Shown here piece by piece: positions 1 through 9,434 of a stretch of 64,000 nucleotides of DNA. Under the pieces are notes generated by a model. It was given only the letters and a program-made list of their open reading frames with translations, did no database searches and was not told the DNA's origin. The position numbers and the translations under genes were made by a program. The first letter of the stretch is position 1. Each line of letters opens with the position of its first letter. Source of the stretch: Ruminococcus sp. (GTDB lineage: Bacteria; Bacillota; Clostridia; Oscillospirales; Ruminococcaceae). The DNA is taken from contig SVNR01000005.1 in NCBI GenBank assembly GCA_015066815.1, forward strand, positions 1 to 64,000, given 5' to 3'.

Positions 1-248
1 TATTCAGCTTAGATTTTTTTGAGAAAACGTACTAATTTTACGTACTATCAAAATATTTTAATAGATTTTTTCAAAGATTTAAGTTCTTGTCTGGTAAAGA
101 ATTTTTCTGGAATTTTTACTTGAAAATTCGCTCCTGAAGCTCGGTGACCTTACACATTTCTCCTACCTCTTGAATATCCGGACGGAATATAATATAATAA
201 TTGTATAAGTGTCTCTATATCCAAAATCACACAAAGGAGGATTTGAGT

Positions 249-479
249 ATGAGCAGAACAATAAAATTAAATGACAATCGTTCGGTTACAGTTGTATCGG
301 CGGAAAGCTCAGAAGCAGCAATCACACCAAACGACGCTGAAATGGACATAAGAGCAAAAGAAGCTGTAAAATCCGCCATAAACAGGGCAAAAACCTGTAA
401 GAAACCTATTGCAAGATACGACAGAGAGAGCAGAAGGGCATATATCGAAACTGCTAACGGAGAAAAAATATATGTCTGA
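249..479 (+). CDS. small protein of unknown function, upstream of a decayed DUF3990-like gene
   Basis: ORF 201..479; ATG at 249 is preceded by a strong RBS (aaaggaggatttgag); stop overlaps the next ATG at 472. Confidence 0.55.
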   Translation: MSRTIKLNDNRSVTVVSAESSEAAITPNDAEMDIRAKEAVKSAINRAKTCKKPIARYDRESRRAYIETANGEKIYV

Positions 480-847
480 TAATAACACAATTACCTTATA
501 TCACGGCTCTGCATGAGCGTATATCGAAGATGGCTGAGGGATATGATACTATTGTCGGTTTTATCACAAACGATAGAATGTTCGTTGTGCTTGACAGGTT
601 TTTTAATGGTGAAATAACTGATACTGCCCTTGTCAGCTCTTAAACTTGGTAAGCAGTATGTTGCAATTACCGAAAAAGCTTGCAAAAACATAAAAATCAT
701 CAAGGAAACGACTTTGAGTAAACAGGACAGAGTACTTCTGAAAACAGAAAGCGAGCATAACCGCAGTGAGGAATTGCTCTTGCAGAAGAAATGTGCCGTA
801 AGTATCGACGTGACGGAGAGTACTTAGACGAAATTGAAGGACGGTAA
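472..847 (+). pseudogene. degraded DUF3990-like gene
   Basis: ATG at 472 encodes MSDNNTITLYHGSA*; then GFITNDRMFVVLDRFFNGEITDTALV, a frameshift, SALKLGKQYVAITEKACKNIKI, and in another frame CRKYRRDGEYLDEIEGR*. These fragments resemble a DUF3990 protein split by a deletion and frameshifts. Confidence 0.55.
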
Positions 848-852
848 ATAAT

Positions 853-1011
853 ATGTTTGGGCTGAAACTACAGCAAAGACAGCTTTGTGATATTCAAGGA
901 AGATTGTTTGAAATGGATTATTTTACAAAAACGCACGCGTGCGTTTTTAATAGAATCAGTCCCTCCGATAACCCGAAAGGACTGACTGATTTGGAATATG
1001 TACAGCAGTAA
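853..1011 (+). pseudogene. short (52 aa) possibly truncated ORF following the DUF3990-like remnant
   Basis: MFGLKLQQRQLCDIQGRLFEMDYFTKTHACVFNRISPSDNPKGLTDLEYVQQ*; contains a 22-bp perfect palindrome at 927..948. Confidence 0.3.
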
Positions 1012-1034
1012 ATTAAGGAGCAAAAGTCAGTGAA

Positions 1035-1763
1035 CTATCCAACTATTATATTTTCCAGAAGTTTTTTACTTTCTCTCCAGTCAGGAAGCATTATCTGTAA
1101 CAATGTGTAAAACTGCTTTGAATGATTAGGATGTATAAAGTGACAAAATTCATGATACACCACATATTCAATACAGTTTTTAGGAGCTTCAATAAGACGT
1201 TTATTGAGTGTTATAATGCCTTTGTCAGGAAGACAGCTTCCCCAGCGTGAAATCATATTGCGAAGTTTTAATTGTGGAAAAGCAATATTGTACGGAACAA
1301 ATTTTTTATAAACTTCTTCTGTTATCTCATTGAAAACAGTACTGCATTGTTCTCTAAGCCAATTATTCAACAGATTTTTCTTTCGATTATAATAATCAGG
1401 ACGCTTTACGTGAATGTACACGTAAACCCCATCGCAGCTGACATACTCCTGAGTGTCTTTAATTACATTGATACGCATGTTTTTGCCAAGAAACGTTATG
1501 TTTTCTCCGCTGATATACTGCTTCTCTGATTTTTGGATGTCATGTTTCCTGAAGCTATCGAGTGCATTATGTATATAATCACATTTGTCAGCAACAAACG
1601 CATCTACAGTTGCCTCAGGAACACATGGCGGAGCTGAAACAAATGCTTCTCCATTATGCTTTATTCTGAGATTAATGTTCTTGATATGTTTTCGTTCAAA
1701 CGTAAACACTATTTCACCAATGTCGGTCTGAACTTTTCTTATTTCTGCTGATATTATCTTCAT
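1035..1763 (-). CDS. YgjP/SprT-like (DUF45) zinc metallopeptidase, adjacent to hsdR
   Basis: 242 aa; HEFCHFIHPNHSKQFY HExxH motif and RNMISRWGSCLPDKGIITLNKRLIEAP, typical of the YgjP-like family; overlaps hsdR by one nt. Confidence 0.85.
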   Translation of the reverse strand: MKIISAEIRKVQTDIGEIVFTFERKHIKNINLRIKHNGEAFVSAPPCVPEATVDAFVADKCDYIHNALDSFRKHDIQKSEKQYISGENITFLGKNMRINVIKDTQEYVSCDGVYVYIHVKRPDYYNRKKNLLNNWLREQCSTVFNEITEEVYKKFVPYNIAFPQLKLRNMISRWGSCLPDKGIITLNKRLIEAPKNCIEYVVYHEFCHFIHPNHSKQFYTLLQIMLPDWRESKKLLENIIVG

Positions 1764-4700
1764 CAGAACCTCCTGAGTGCAATAGTTTTAACGTTGTCAA
1801 TTATTCTGTCCATTATCTCAAAGCTGAGAGCCCAGTTATTGTTATCACTGTAATCATAAAGCAGATCATCAAGAGCATGAGATATTTTTTTATGAATATC
1901 AGTGTTTGAAGTCCAATCCACCTTACTGAAATCCTTGATAATATTCGTAATATCAACTGATAGATCAGCTATTTGAGCCTTGTTTTCGGAAAGTGATATA
2001 ACCTCATCAAGCAAAGCTGAAACGACACCATAAAACGCCTGTGCATGAACATTGTCTTTTATTTTTTCAGGATATCTGAGCTCTGTTTTTCCACTTCTGA
2101 ATTCTTCCATTATCTTTGTCATTTTCATAAGATATTCAGCTTCGCTTATGACTTGTTTCTTATACAGTTCAAGAGCTTCTTTTATCTTCTTAGAAAAGTT
2201 ATCATAGTATGCAGGATTTTCATCATATTTTTCAGATATACTTTTCGTCATTCTTGAACGTATAGCATCAGCTTTTGATCTTGCTGTACCAAGTTCATCA
2301 AGCTGTTTTTCAAGTCCGTCTGAATCAAGTATATCAACCGGAGCTGCAATTATTTTAAGTCCCATTACAGAAAGATTCTGATCAAGGAGATTCTGCATTA
2401 TAGGCTCATATTCTTTGTTATCAATAGCATCAGCATATCGAAGCTTGACTGACTTTCTTATTTTTGAAAACATTATGAAGTCAGACTTATATCTGTTTAT
2501 TTCATCATACGGAACAGCTTCATAAGCCTTTTCCGAATTTACAACAATAGCAAGGTTTTTTCCGAATTTGCACAAAAGATTATAAAAATCATTTCTCAAA
2601 TCCTCATCGGCTAATTTGTCCTCGTATTCGTTAGTATCGTTTTTATTTTTGATTCCTATAAAAAGGTCACAAAGCTGAGAATATGACTCTCTGAGTTCAC
2701 CGACTATTGTTATTACATCAACAATAGCACCTGAAAGATCAGTTCCTTCATAGTTTTCAAGTCCTGCACCACTATACATATTCATAGCTGTATCAAGCTT
2801 CTGAATAAGTCCCCGATAATCAACTATCAGACCAAAATCCTTGCCTTCGTAAAGTCTGTTTGTACGTGCAATAGCTTGTAGCAAACCGTGCTCTTTTAAC
2901 TCCTTATCAATGTAAAGAACATGACATACAGGTGCATCAAAGCCTGTTAAAAGCTTACTGCAAACGATAAGTATATCTATCTCACCGTCACAGAATTTAT
3001 TTTTTATCGTTTCTTCATAGGTATCGGCATCTCCGTACTGCTTCATCATTTTGTTCCAGAAAGCCGTAACTTTGTTATCAGTTTCCGACAGCACGTCTTC
3101 TTCACCTTCACGCATATCAGGTGAGGAGATTACCACTGCACAGTTTAGTGTTCCAAGCTGTTCAAAAACTTCAAGATAACGAACAGCGTCACGTTTGAAA
3201 TTTGTCGCGAGCATAGCTTTCATACCTGTATTTTTTATGCTGTCCGTAAAATGTTCTTCAATATCGAGTGCAATCCTTCGTATTCTTGCATCAGTTGAAG
3301 TCAGACGTTTAATACTGCTCCATTTTTTCTTCAGATCTTCACGTTCACGCTCATTTAGTCGGCGGGTTGTTTTTTCAAACCACAGGTCTATATTTTCTTC
3401 ATCAACCTTCTGCTCCACAAATCGTCCCTCATAGATAAGCGGAACTATTGCCTTATCGTCAACAGCGTCTTTAATAGTATATTTATGGATATAATTATTA
3501 CCGCCAAAACGTCCTACTGTAGATCTTTCCTTTTTCATAAGCGGAGTCCCTGTAAATCCGATATAACATCCACATGGGAAAACAGTCCTCATTTTTGCGG
3601 CGAGAGAGCCATAATTACTTCGATGACTTTCATCTACAAGAACAAAAATATTTCTGTCGTTAATTTTTATCTTCTGATTTTCGGCAGTATTGAATTTATT
3701 TATGATAGTTGTCACAACATCAGCTTTACCGCTTTGAATAAGCTCCACAAGATGCTTTCCGCTTGTCGCTTTTGCAGGCGATAAACGGGTATGAGCAAAT
3801 GTCTTTGCAATCTGATTGTCAAGATCCTTTCTGTCGGTAACGATGATAACTTTAGGGTGATATTTTGTCAGCTCCATAAGGATATATTTAGCAAGCATCA
3901 CCATTGTCAGCGACTTTCCGCTGCCCTGAGTATGCCATATAACACCGCTCTGACGATTACCGTTTTCATCATCAGTGTTTACTGTATTTATAATACTGCG
4001 GATAGCAAAGAACTGCTGGTGACGGCAGATTTTCTTGATATTTGCGTCAAAAACAACAAAATATTTTGTAAACTCCATCAGTCTTTGCGGAGTAAAAAGC
4101 GATACGATATCCCTGTCCTGCTGAGTTATACTTCTGCCGGTGATATGTTGTCTGAGCTGTTCATCACGCCACTCTGTATCCTCTTCACGCCATACATTCC
4201 AGAATTTTTTAGCCGTGCCTGATGTCGCATACTTTACAGAATTTTTATTAGTCGCAGCTACTATCTGAGCAAATTTGAAAAGCTGCGGCGTATAGTCCTG
4301 CTTCTGATTACGTATAGTCTGCTCTACAGCCTGCTCCACAGATATAGTCGGAGCCTTGCACTCTATCACAGCAAATGGTATTCCATTGACAAAAAGAACA
4401 ATATCAGAACGGGTATCATGCTGACGGTCGGCACTGTGTACGGTAAATTCTTCTGTAACATGGAACACATTGTTTGAAATATTATCCCAGTCAATATACT
4501 TCATATTGAAGTTAATTGTTCTGCCATCAGGGAGAGTTTCGGGGTAACTTCTTCCGAGCATAATATCGTTATAGATTTTTTCGCTTGATACAACAAGGTT
4601 ATCGGAAAGCGGCTCATCGATTTCATTAATTGCTCTTTCGATGTTTTCATCGGAAAATTTGTACTTGTTGCCGCTGAAAGAATAGCTGTTAAGGCGGTGG

Positions 4701-4864
4701 AGCTGATTACGGAGAATATCTTTGAGTATTACGTTATAGAGTCCGTCACGATAAGTTTCACATTGTTTGGGTGGGATATATATGTAGCCGAGGTTTTGTA
4801 ATAATTCAAGTGCGGGGGATTGGCTTATTTTGTCTTCGAGGTATGCGTTTCCATTCATTTTCAC
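1763..4864 (-). CDS. hsdR: type I restriction endonuclease subunit R
   Basis: 1033 aa; DIVLFVNGIPFAVIECKAP nuclease region, TQGSGKSLTM Walker A, VDESHRS DEAH-like motif, GFTGTPL. Confidence 0.95.
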   Translation of the reverse strand: MKMNGNAYLEDKISQSPALELLQNLGYIYIPPKQCETYRDGLYNVILKDILRNQLHRLNSYSFSGNKYKFSDENIERAINEIDEPLSDNLVVSSEKIYNDIMLGRSYPETLPDGRTINFNMKYIDWDNISNNVFHVTEEFTVHSADRQHDTRSDIVLFVNGIPFAVIECKAPTISVEQAVEQTIRNQKQDYTPQLFKFAQIVAATNKNSVKYATSGTAKKFWNVWREEDTEWRDEQLRQHITGRSITQQDRDIVSLFTPQRLMEFTKYFVVFDANIKKICRHQQFFAIRSIINTVNTDDENGNRQSGVIWHTQGSGKSLTMVMLAKYILMELTKYHPKVIIVTDRKDLDNQIAKTFAHTRLSPAKATSGKHLVELIQSGKADVVTTIINKFNTAENQKIKINDRNIFVLVDESHRSNYGSLAAKMRTVFPCGCYIGFTGTPLMKKERSTVGRFGGNNYIHKYTIKDAVDDKAIVPLIYEGRFVEQKVDEENIDLWFEKTTRRLNEREREDLKKKWSSIKRLTSTDARIRRIALDIEEHFTDSIKNTGMKAMLATNFKRDAVRYLEVFEQLGTLNCAVVISSPDMREGEEDVLSETDNKVTAFWNKMMKQYGDADTYEETIKNKFCDGEIDILIVCSKLLTGFDAPVCHVLYIDKELKEHGLLQAIARTNRLYEGKDFGLIVDYRGLIQKLDTAMNMYSGAGLENYEGTDLSGAIVDVITIVGELRESYSQLCDLFIGIKNKNDTNEYEDKLADEDLRNDFYNLLCKFGKNLAIVVNSEKAYEAVPYDEINRYKSDFIMFSKIRKSVKLRYADAIDNKEYEPIMQNLLDQNLSVMGLKIIAAPVDILDSDGLEKQLDELGTARSKADAIRSRMTKSISEKYDENPAYYDNFSKKIKEALELYKKQVISEAEYLMKMTKIMEEFRSGKTELRYPEKIKDNVHAQAFYGVVSALLDEVISLSENKAQIADLSVDITNIIKDFSKVDWTSNTDIHKKISHALDDLLYDYSDNNNWALSFEIMDRIIDNVKTIALRRF

Positions 4865-5826
4865 TCCACCTTTACAAAATCAAATATTACATATTCTGTA
4901 TCTGCAATAGAGATATGTTTTTGTTTATTCTTATTTAATTTTATACACCATTGTCCATTATTTTCTGTTATTTGGGCTTCTACACACACATATCTATCAT
5001 TATGTTCAGTAATTATAGCATACATCTTAGAATTCTTTGCTTCTTCTACTATTATACTGAATTCTTTCTGGCTTGTAGCAATAGAATATCCAAAAAACAA
5101 GAAATACAACATAAACATTAATATAATAAAAGCAAATACTACTATAACATCAATTTTGGTGTTATTACTTTTTGAATTATTATCTATTTGGCTATTATTT
5201 TTTTCTTTATTTTTATTCTTTTTTATTTTCTTGTATTTTCTATTTGTAAAAAAGTTTAATATTTTAAACAAAATCACCCCAAAAACATGTATAACAACAA
5301 TTATAAATGTAAAGGCAAAAGAAATCTTTAAATTATTAATAAAATTAGAAAGACTTATACTTGTTGTAGCTGATATAAATATAAAAATGCTCATAAACAA
5401 AAATAAAAACGTGACCACTGAACCACAAATATGATTCCTTTGCCAGATTGATCTTAAAAAACATACAAAAACCAAAAGTATAATAGCACAGGCAACTGAT
5501 AGAGCTATACTTAAAATTGTCGATTGAGAAAAATCAACATACGATGATTTAATGTTAAAATATTCGAGATAACCAACTCTAAAAAGGTAATACATAAATC
5601 TTATCAAAAAATATAATGTTGCTGTAATAGCCGTGAAAGCCACAGTAGAAAGCGGTGGTATTCCTTTAAAAAATTCATACATAGGCTTTTTGGTAAATTC
5701 ATTAAATACATTTACATTTTCAGAAGTTTTAATTTCGTTACTTTCTTTAGCAGTTTCTTCTTTTATAGGTTTTGATGAAGTATTCATATTTTTATTAATG
5801 TTTTTATGCTTTTTATTTTTTCCCAT
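4861..5826 (-). CDS. multi-pass membrane protein of unknown function inside the R-M operon
   Basis: 321 aa; Lys/Asn-rich N-terminus, about five hydrophobic segments, C-terminal soluble stretch; overlaps hsdS upstream (14 nt) and hsdR downstream (4 nt). Confidence 0.8.
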   Translation of the reverse strand: MGKNKKHKNINKNMNTSSKPIKEETAKESNEIKTSENVNVFNEFTKKPMYEFFKGIPPLSTVAFTAITATLYFLIRFMYYLFRVGYLEYFNIKSSYVDFSQSTILSIALSVACAIILLVFVCFLRSIWQRNHICGSVVTFLFLFMSIFIFISATTSISLSNFINNLKISFAFTFIIVVIHVFGVILFKILNFFTNRKYKKIKKNKNKEKNNSQIDNNSKSNNTKIDVIVVFAFIILMFMLYFLFFGYSIATSQKEFSIIVEEAKNSKMYAIITEHNDRYVCVEAQITENNGQWCIKLNKNKQKHISIADTEYVIFDFVKVE

Positions 5827-7063
5827 CTATTATCCTAACCTTTCCTGTTAATAATAATTGCATCAAAGATTTTTTCTTTTGCTTTTCTTGATCAAGCTTA
5901 CGCTGATGAAGGGTGATAAGGTTGTCGAGGTTGCGGAAATAGGAGCCGATTTGCTGTTGTTCGGTACAAGAAGGAATACAATATATATTTTTCCCGTAAT
6001 CCTTAAAATAGATATGAGGAATAGTTGAGCCAGTATATGTTTTTCCTAAATCTGCTTTTGTGATTAACTGATATAAAAAATCTAAATCACTATTTCGGGG
6101 TGTTAAAGCACCCATAGTTCCCAAAAACATTGAATTTTTAGGTAATAATCTTGTTCGACCAACACCAGCACCATCTTTGATTATTGTAATATAATCTTTT
6201 TCCATACACCCTTTGTTTGTTTTGCCTATTAAAGAATTAGCATCATATAAATCATAACTTCCATCTTCATAAACATCTTTTGCAGTTAATGATGAAGAGT
6301 GATATTCGCATATATCCCCCAACTCACGCTGTTCCCAAGCATCAGTAAATCCTTTAAACCTCAACTCAGGATACTTACAACCTTTTTTCGGAAACATCTT
6401 TTGCAGATATCCTTTTTTCAATGTTTGCAACTGTTCAATCTTACGAACCTGTAATTCTATAAGCTTGTCTTGCGCCCCAAGTATTTCGGCAATTTTTTGT
6501 TGCTCGGGGAGAGGTGGGATAACAATGTCAAATGTTTTAAACTCTTGTGCATTTATTCCAGGTTGTCCAGAACGCATAGAAAAAACACGTACCCAATTAT
6601 CGTATCGTTCTGTAAGAGTTTGGCAAAAAACAAAAAATGAATTAAACTCTTTTTTGATATTTGCACGGATAAGGAAGCCTGCAAAATACATTTTTCCATC
6701 ACTAAGATTATATAGATACGTTTTTCCTGTACTTGCACCAGTACGTGCAAATAAAATATCATTTTCTTTGACTATATAAGCATCATCAAGTTGACAATCA
6801 GGAGATACCAAATTTGAATTATAATATTTATGAGAATCTTCATCAATATCAGTAATTCGTATATATTTGTTTTCTCCGTCATACTCTTTAGCCGCAGCAT
6901 TCATACCATAATCAAATCTAGTTGCGATTTCATCAAATCGTGCAATATCCCACTCCACCGGCACAATCCCAACTTTCGTTTTCTTATACCCTTCCGGAAC
7001 AATGCCATTATTAATTTTTTCAATCCTTTTCGCTATATCTTCTTTCATATATCCCTCACTCAT
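5813..7063 (-). CDS. hsdS: type I restriction enzyme specificity subunit S (two TRDs)
   Basis: 416 aa; two TRD/coiled-coil halves (IPPLPEQQKIAEILGAQDKLIELQ; CTEQQQIGSYFRNLDNLITLHQRKLD). Start could be 7048. Confidence 0.92.
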   Translation of the reverse strand: MSEGYMKEDIAKRIEKINNGIVPEGYKKTKVGIVPVEWDIARFDEIATRFDYGMNAAAKEYDGENKYIRITDIDEDSHKYYNSNLVSPDCQLDDAYIVKENDILFARTGASTGKTYLYNLSDGKMYFAGFLIRANIKKEFNSFFVFCQTLTERYDNWVRVFSMRSGQPGINAQEFKTFDIVIPPLPEQQKIAEILGAQDKLIELQVRKIEQLQTLKKGYLQKMFPKKGCKYPELRFKGFTDAWEQRELGDICEYHSSSLTAKDVYEDGSYDLYDANSLIGKTNKGCMEKDYITIIKDGAGVGRTRLLPKNSMFLGTMGALTPRNSDLDFLYQLITKADLGKTYTGSTIPHIYFKDYGKNIYCIPSCTEQQQIGSYFRNLDNLITLHQRKLDQEKQKKKSLMQLLLTGKVRIIDGKK

Positions 7064-7895
7064 TCCCCTTCAATTTCCTACATTCCTGCTCACGCTCAAT
7101 CTGTTTGATACTTTTATCAGGTGTAGGCAAATCTTCGGGCATTGTACCGCCAAGTTCTTCAATAGTCTGGCGTACCTTCTGACCAACTTCATAATGAGTT
7201 TTATTTGCTTCTGATTTACCTTTTATCTTCTCTCTTCGTAGTTTTTCCTCTGTTTGTGTAGCACGGAATAAATTAGCCGCAAGTTCAGTACTGCCCATAT
7301 AATCAAGAATGTCTTGATTCTTTTTAAGCCCTTTTCTCTGCTTTATATCCTTAGCTTTCAATCCATCATAAAGCCCCATATATCCATAGTTCTGAAATCT
7401 TGCATAGTCCAAAGATTTAACAATTCCTGCATCATGTGCCGCCGCAGCCAATGACGTGTTGTGACGTTTCATTTCATTTCGGATTGCAAGACGTTTCTGA
7501 TTTTCGGTTAATTCTTCATAATCGTCTATCAATTCTTGTTGTCGTGTTTTTACAGCAAAATAAGTTTGTCCTACTGCAATTACTTCTTTACGTGGATCAC
7601 CATTCTGAACAATCAGATAACAAGCGTAACGGGATAACTGAATATCAGATATTTTTCGTTCCGCACCTGAGCCTATGTCAACCATTTTGTTGACGTCAAC
7701 AAAATGGTCAGATACCTCATTATCGCTGTTTTCGCAAGATATCTTAGCTTTGGCAACTACCTTTAAAAAGTTTCTCCATTCACTGTATTCAAGTACATTT
7801 TGCAACTCTCTTGCAAACCAAAACTCCTGCCCATTTTCATTAATGTGTTTAATACTCTCAAATGTCTGTTCACTGTATACTTTTATATCACTCAT
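7056..7895 (-). CDS. dinD: DinD-like DNA-damage-inducible protein (BRO-like N-terminal domain)
   Basis: 279 aa; FWFARELQNVLEYSEWRNFLKVVAKAKISC...VSDHFVDVNKMVDIGSGAERKISDIQLSRYACYLIVQNGDPRKEVIAVGQTYFAVKTRQQEL is characteristic of DinD. Confidence 0.88.
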   Translation of the reverse strand: MSDIKVYSEQTFESIKHINENGQEFWFARELQNVLEYSEWRNFLKVVAKAKISCENSDNEVSDHFVDVNKMVDIGSGAERKISDIQLSRYACYLIVQNGDPRKEVIAVGQTYFAVKTRQQELIDDYEELTENQKRLAIRNEMKRHNTSLAAAAHDAGIVKSLDYARFQNYGYMGLYDGLKAKDIKQRKGLKKNQDILDYMGSTELAANLFRATQTEEKLRREKIKGKSEANKTHYEVGQKVRQTIEELGGTMPEDLPTPDKSIKQIEREQECRKLKGNE

Positions 7896-9423
7896 ATATA
7901 CCCAACTCCTTCAAAAACTCATCCATTTTCGCCTGTACCTCTGCAATTTCCTTTTCTGTAACCGCAATATCAGCTGTAACAGCCTCTATATCTATAGGTG
8001 CTTCCTCCTCAAAAGTATCAACATATCGTGGAATATTAAGGTTATAGTCGTTTTCCTTTATTTCTTCTTTTGAAGCAAGATAGCAGTATTTTTCAATATT
8101 TTCACGGACCTTATATGCTTCGACAATTCGGGAAATATCACATTCACGCAGCAAGTTCTGATTTTTTCCTTTTTCGTAGTTTCCATCACCGCTTGCATCA
8201 ATAAACAGCACGTCACTTCTGCCTCTGTTCTTCTTGAAAACAAGTACGCAAGCAGGGATTCCCGTACCATAGAATAAGTTAGCAGGAAGACCTATCACAG
8301 CATCAAGAAGATTAAACTCAATTATCTGTTTACGTATCTTACCCTCGCTTGCACCTCTGAAAAGAACACCATGAGGAAGTACAACTGCCATACGTCCGCC
8401 ACTCTCATCAAGACAGTGGAGCATATGCAGAACAAAAGCATAGTCACCCTTTGATGAAGGTGGAACTCCCCATGTAAAACGGTTATATTTATCAAGAGAA
8501 GCTGACATCTTTTCTTTTTTCTTGTTTTCATCAGTAATAGCCGACAAGAAACCACTGTCCCATTTATCAAGTGAGAAAGGCGGATTTGCTACGATACACT
8601 GAAACTTCATAAGCTTATCATCCTTGATATTCTGCGGATTTGCAAGAGTATCACCCTGCCATATAACAGCGTCATCAACGCCATGCAGAAACATGTTCAT
8701 TTTACAAAGTGCCCAGGTCTGATTATTGACTTCCTGACCGTAAACTGCCACCTTATGAGATGATATCTTGTTATAAGCTTTAAGCAGTAAACCTCCGCTT
8801 CCGCAGGTGGGATCATATATGCGTTCATTTTCCTCAGGTGCTACCAGTTCCGCTACAAGCTTTGATACCTGACTTGGTGTGAAAAATTCTCCACCTTTCT
8901 TGCCTGCGTCCGAAGCAAAGTTAGCAATCATATATTCATAAGCATCACCGATAATATCCGCACTGTCAAGCTGAGACGGACTAAGATCAAGATTATAAAA
9001 GTCCTCAAGCAGATTGCGGAGTATAGCGTTTTTATCTTTTGTTTCACCGAAGTCTACTGTAGAATTAAAGTCAATTGCACGGAAAACATTCCTGAGTTTT
9101 TCGCTGTTGTTATTTTCGATTTCAGCAAGTGCGATATTTATCTTCTGTCCGATCTCATTATCTGTACGGCTCTTATACAGATAATCAAAAGTTGATGTTT
9201 CAGTAAGAGTGAAACGTTCGTTGCGCATAGCACGTTCAACACGTCTTTCATCACCTTTGTATTCGGTAATATACTTTGCTTTTGTTTCGTTATAAACATC
9301 ATTAAGATATTTTACAAAGAGCATAGCCAGAATATAATCCTTATAACGGGAACTGTCTATCTTATTTCTGAAACTGTCACAAGCGTTCCAGAGCACCTTT
9401 TCGATATCATTTTTTGTAGTCAT
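7888..9423 (-). CDS. hsdM: type I restriction-modification DNA methyltransferase subunit M
   Basis: 511 aa; GGEFFTPSQVSKLVAELVAPEENERIYDPTCGSGGLLL and VANPPFS (NPPF) motifs. Confidence 0.96.
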   Translation of the reverse strand: MTTKNDIEKVLWNACDSFRNKIDSSRYKDYILAMLFVKYLNDVYNETKAKYITEYKGDERRVERAMRNERFTLTETSTFDYLYKSRTDNEIGQKINIALAEIENNNSEKLRNVFRAIDFNSTVDFGETKDKNAILRNLLEDFYNLDLSPSQLDSADIIGDAYEYMIANFASDAGKKGGEFFTPSQVSKLVAELVAPEENERIYDPTCGSGGLLLKAYNKISSHKVAVYGQEVNNQTWALCKMNMFLHGVDDAVIWQGDTLANPQNIKDDKLMKFQCIVANPPFSLDKWDSGFLSAITDENKKKEKMSASLDKYNRFTWGVPPSSKGDYAFVLHMLHCLDESGGRMAVVLPHGVLFRGASEGKIRKQIIEFNLLDAVIGLPANLFYGTGIPACVLVFKKNRGRSDVLFIDASGDGNYEKGKNQNLLRECDISRIVEAYKVRENIEKYCYLASKEEIKENDYNLNIPRYVDTFEEEAPIDIEAVTADIAVTEKEIAEVQAKMDEFLKELGIYE

Positions 9424-9434
9424 TTTTATTTACC

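Noticed and set aside
4820-5434. Plus-strand 204-aa ORF
   Set aside because: Antisense to the AT-rich membrane gene of the R-M operon; low-complexity hydrophobic translation.
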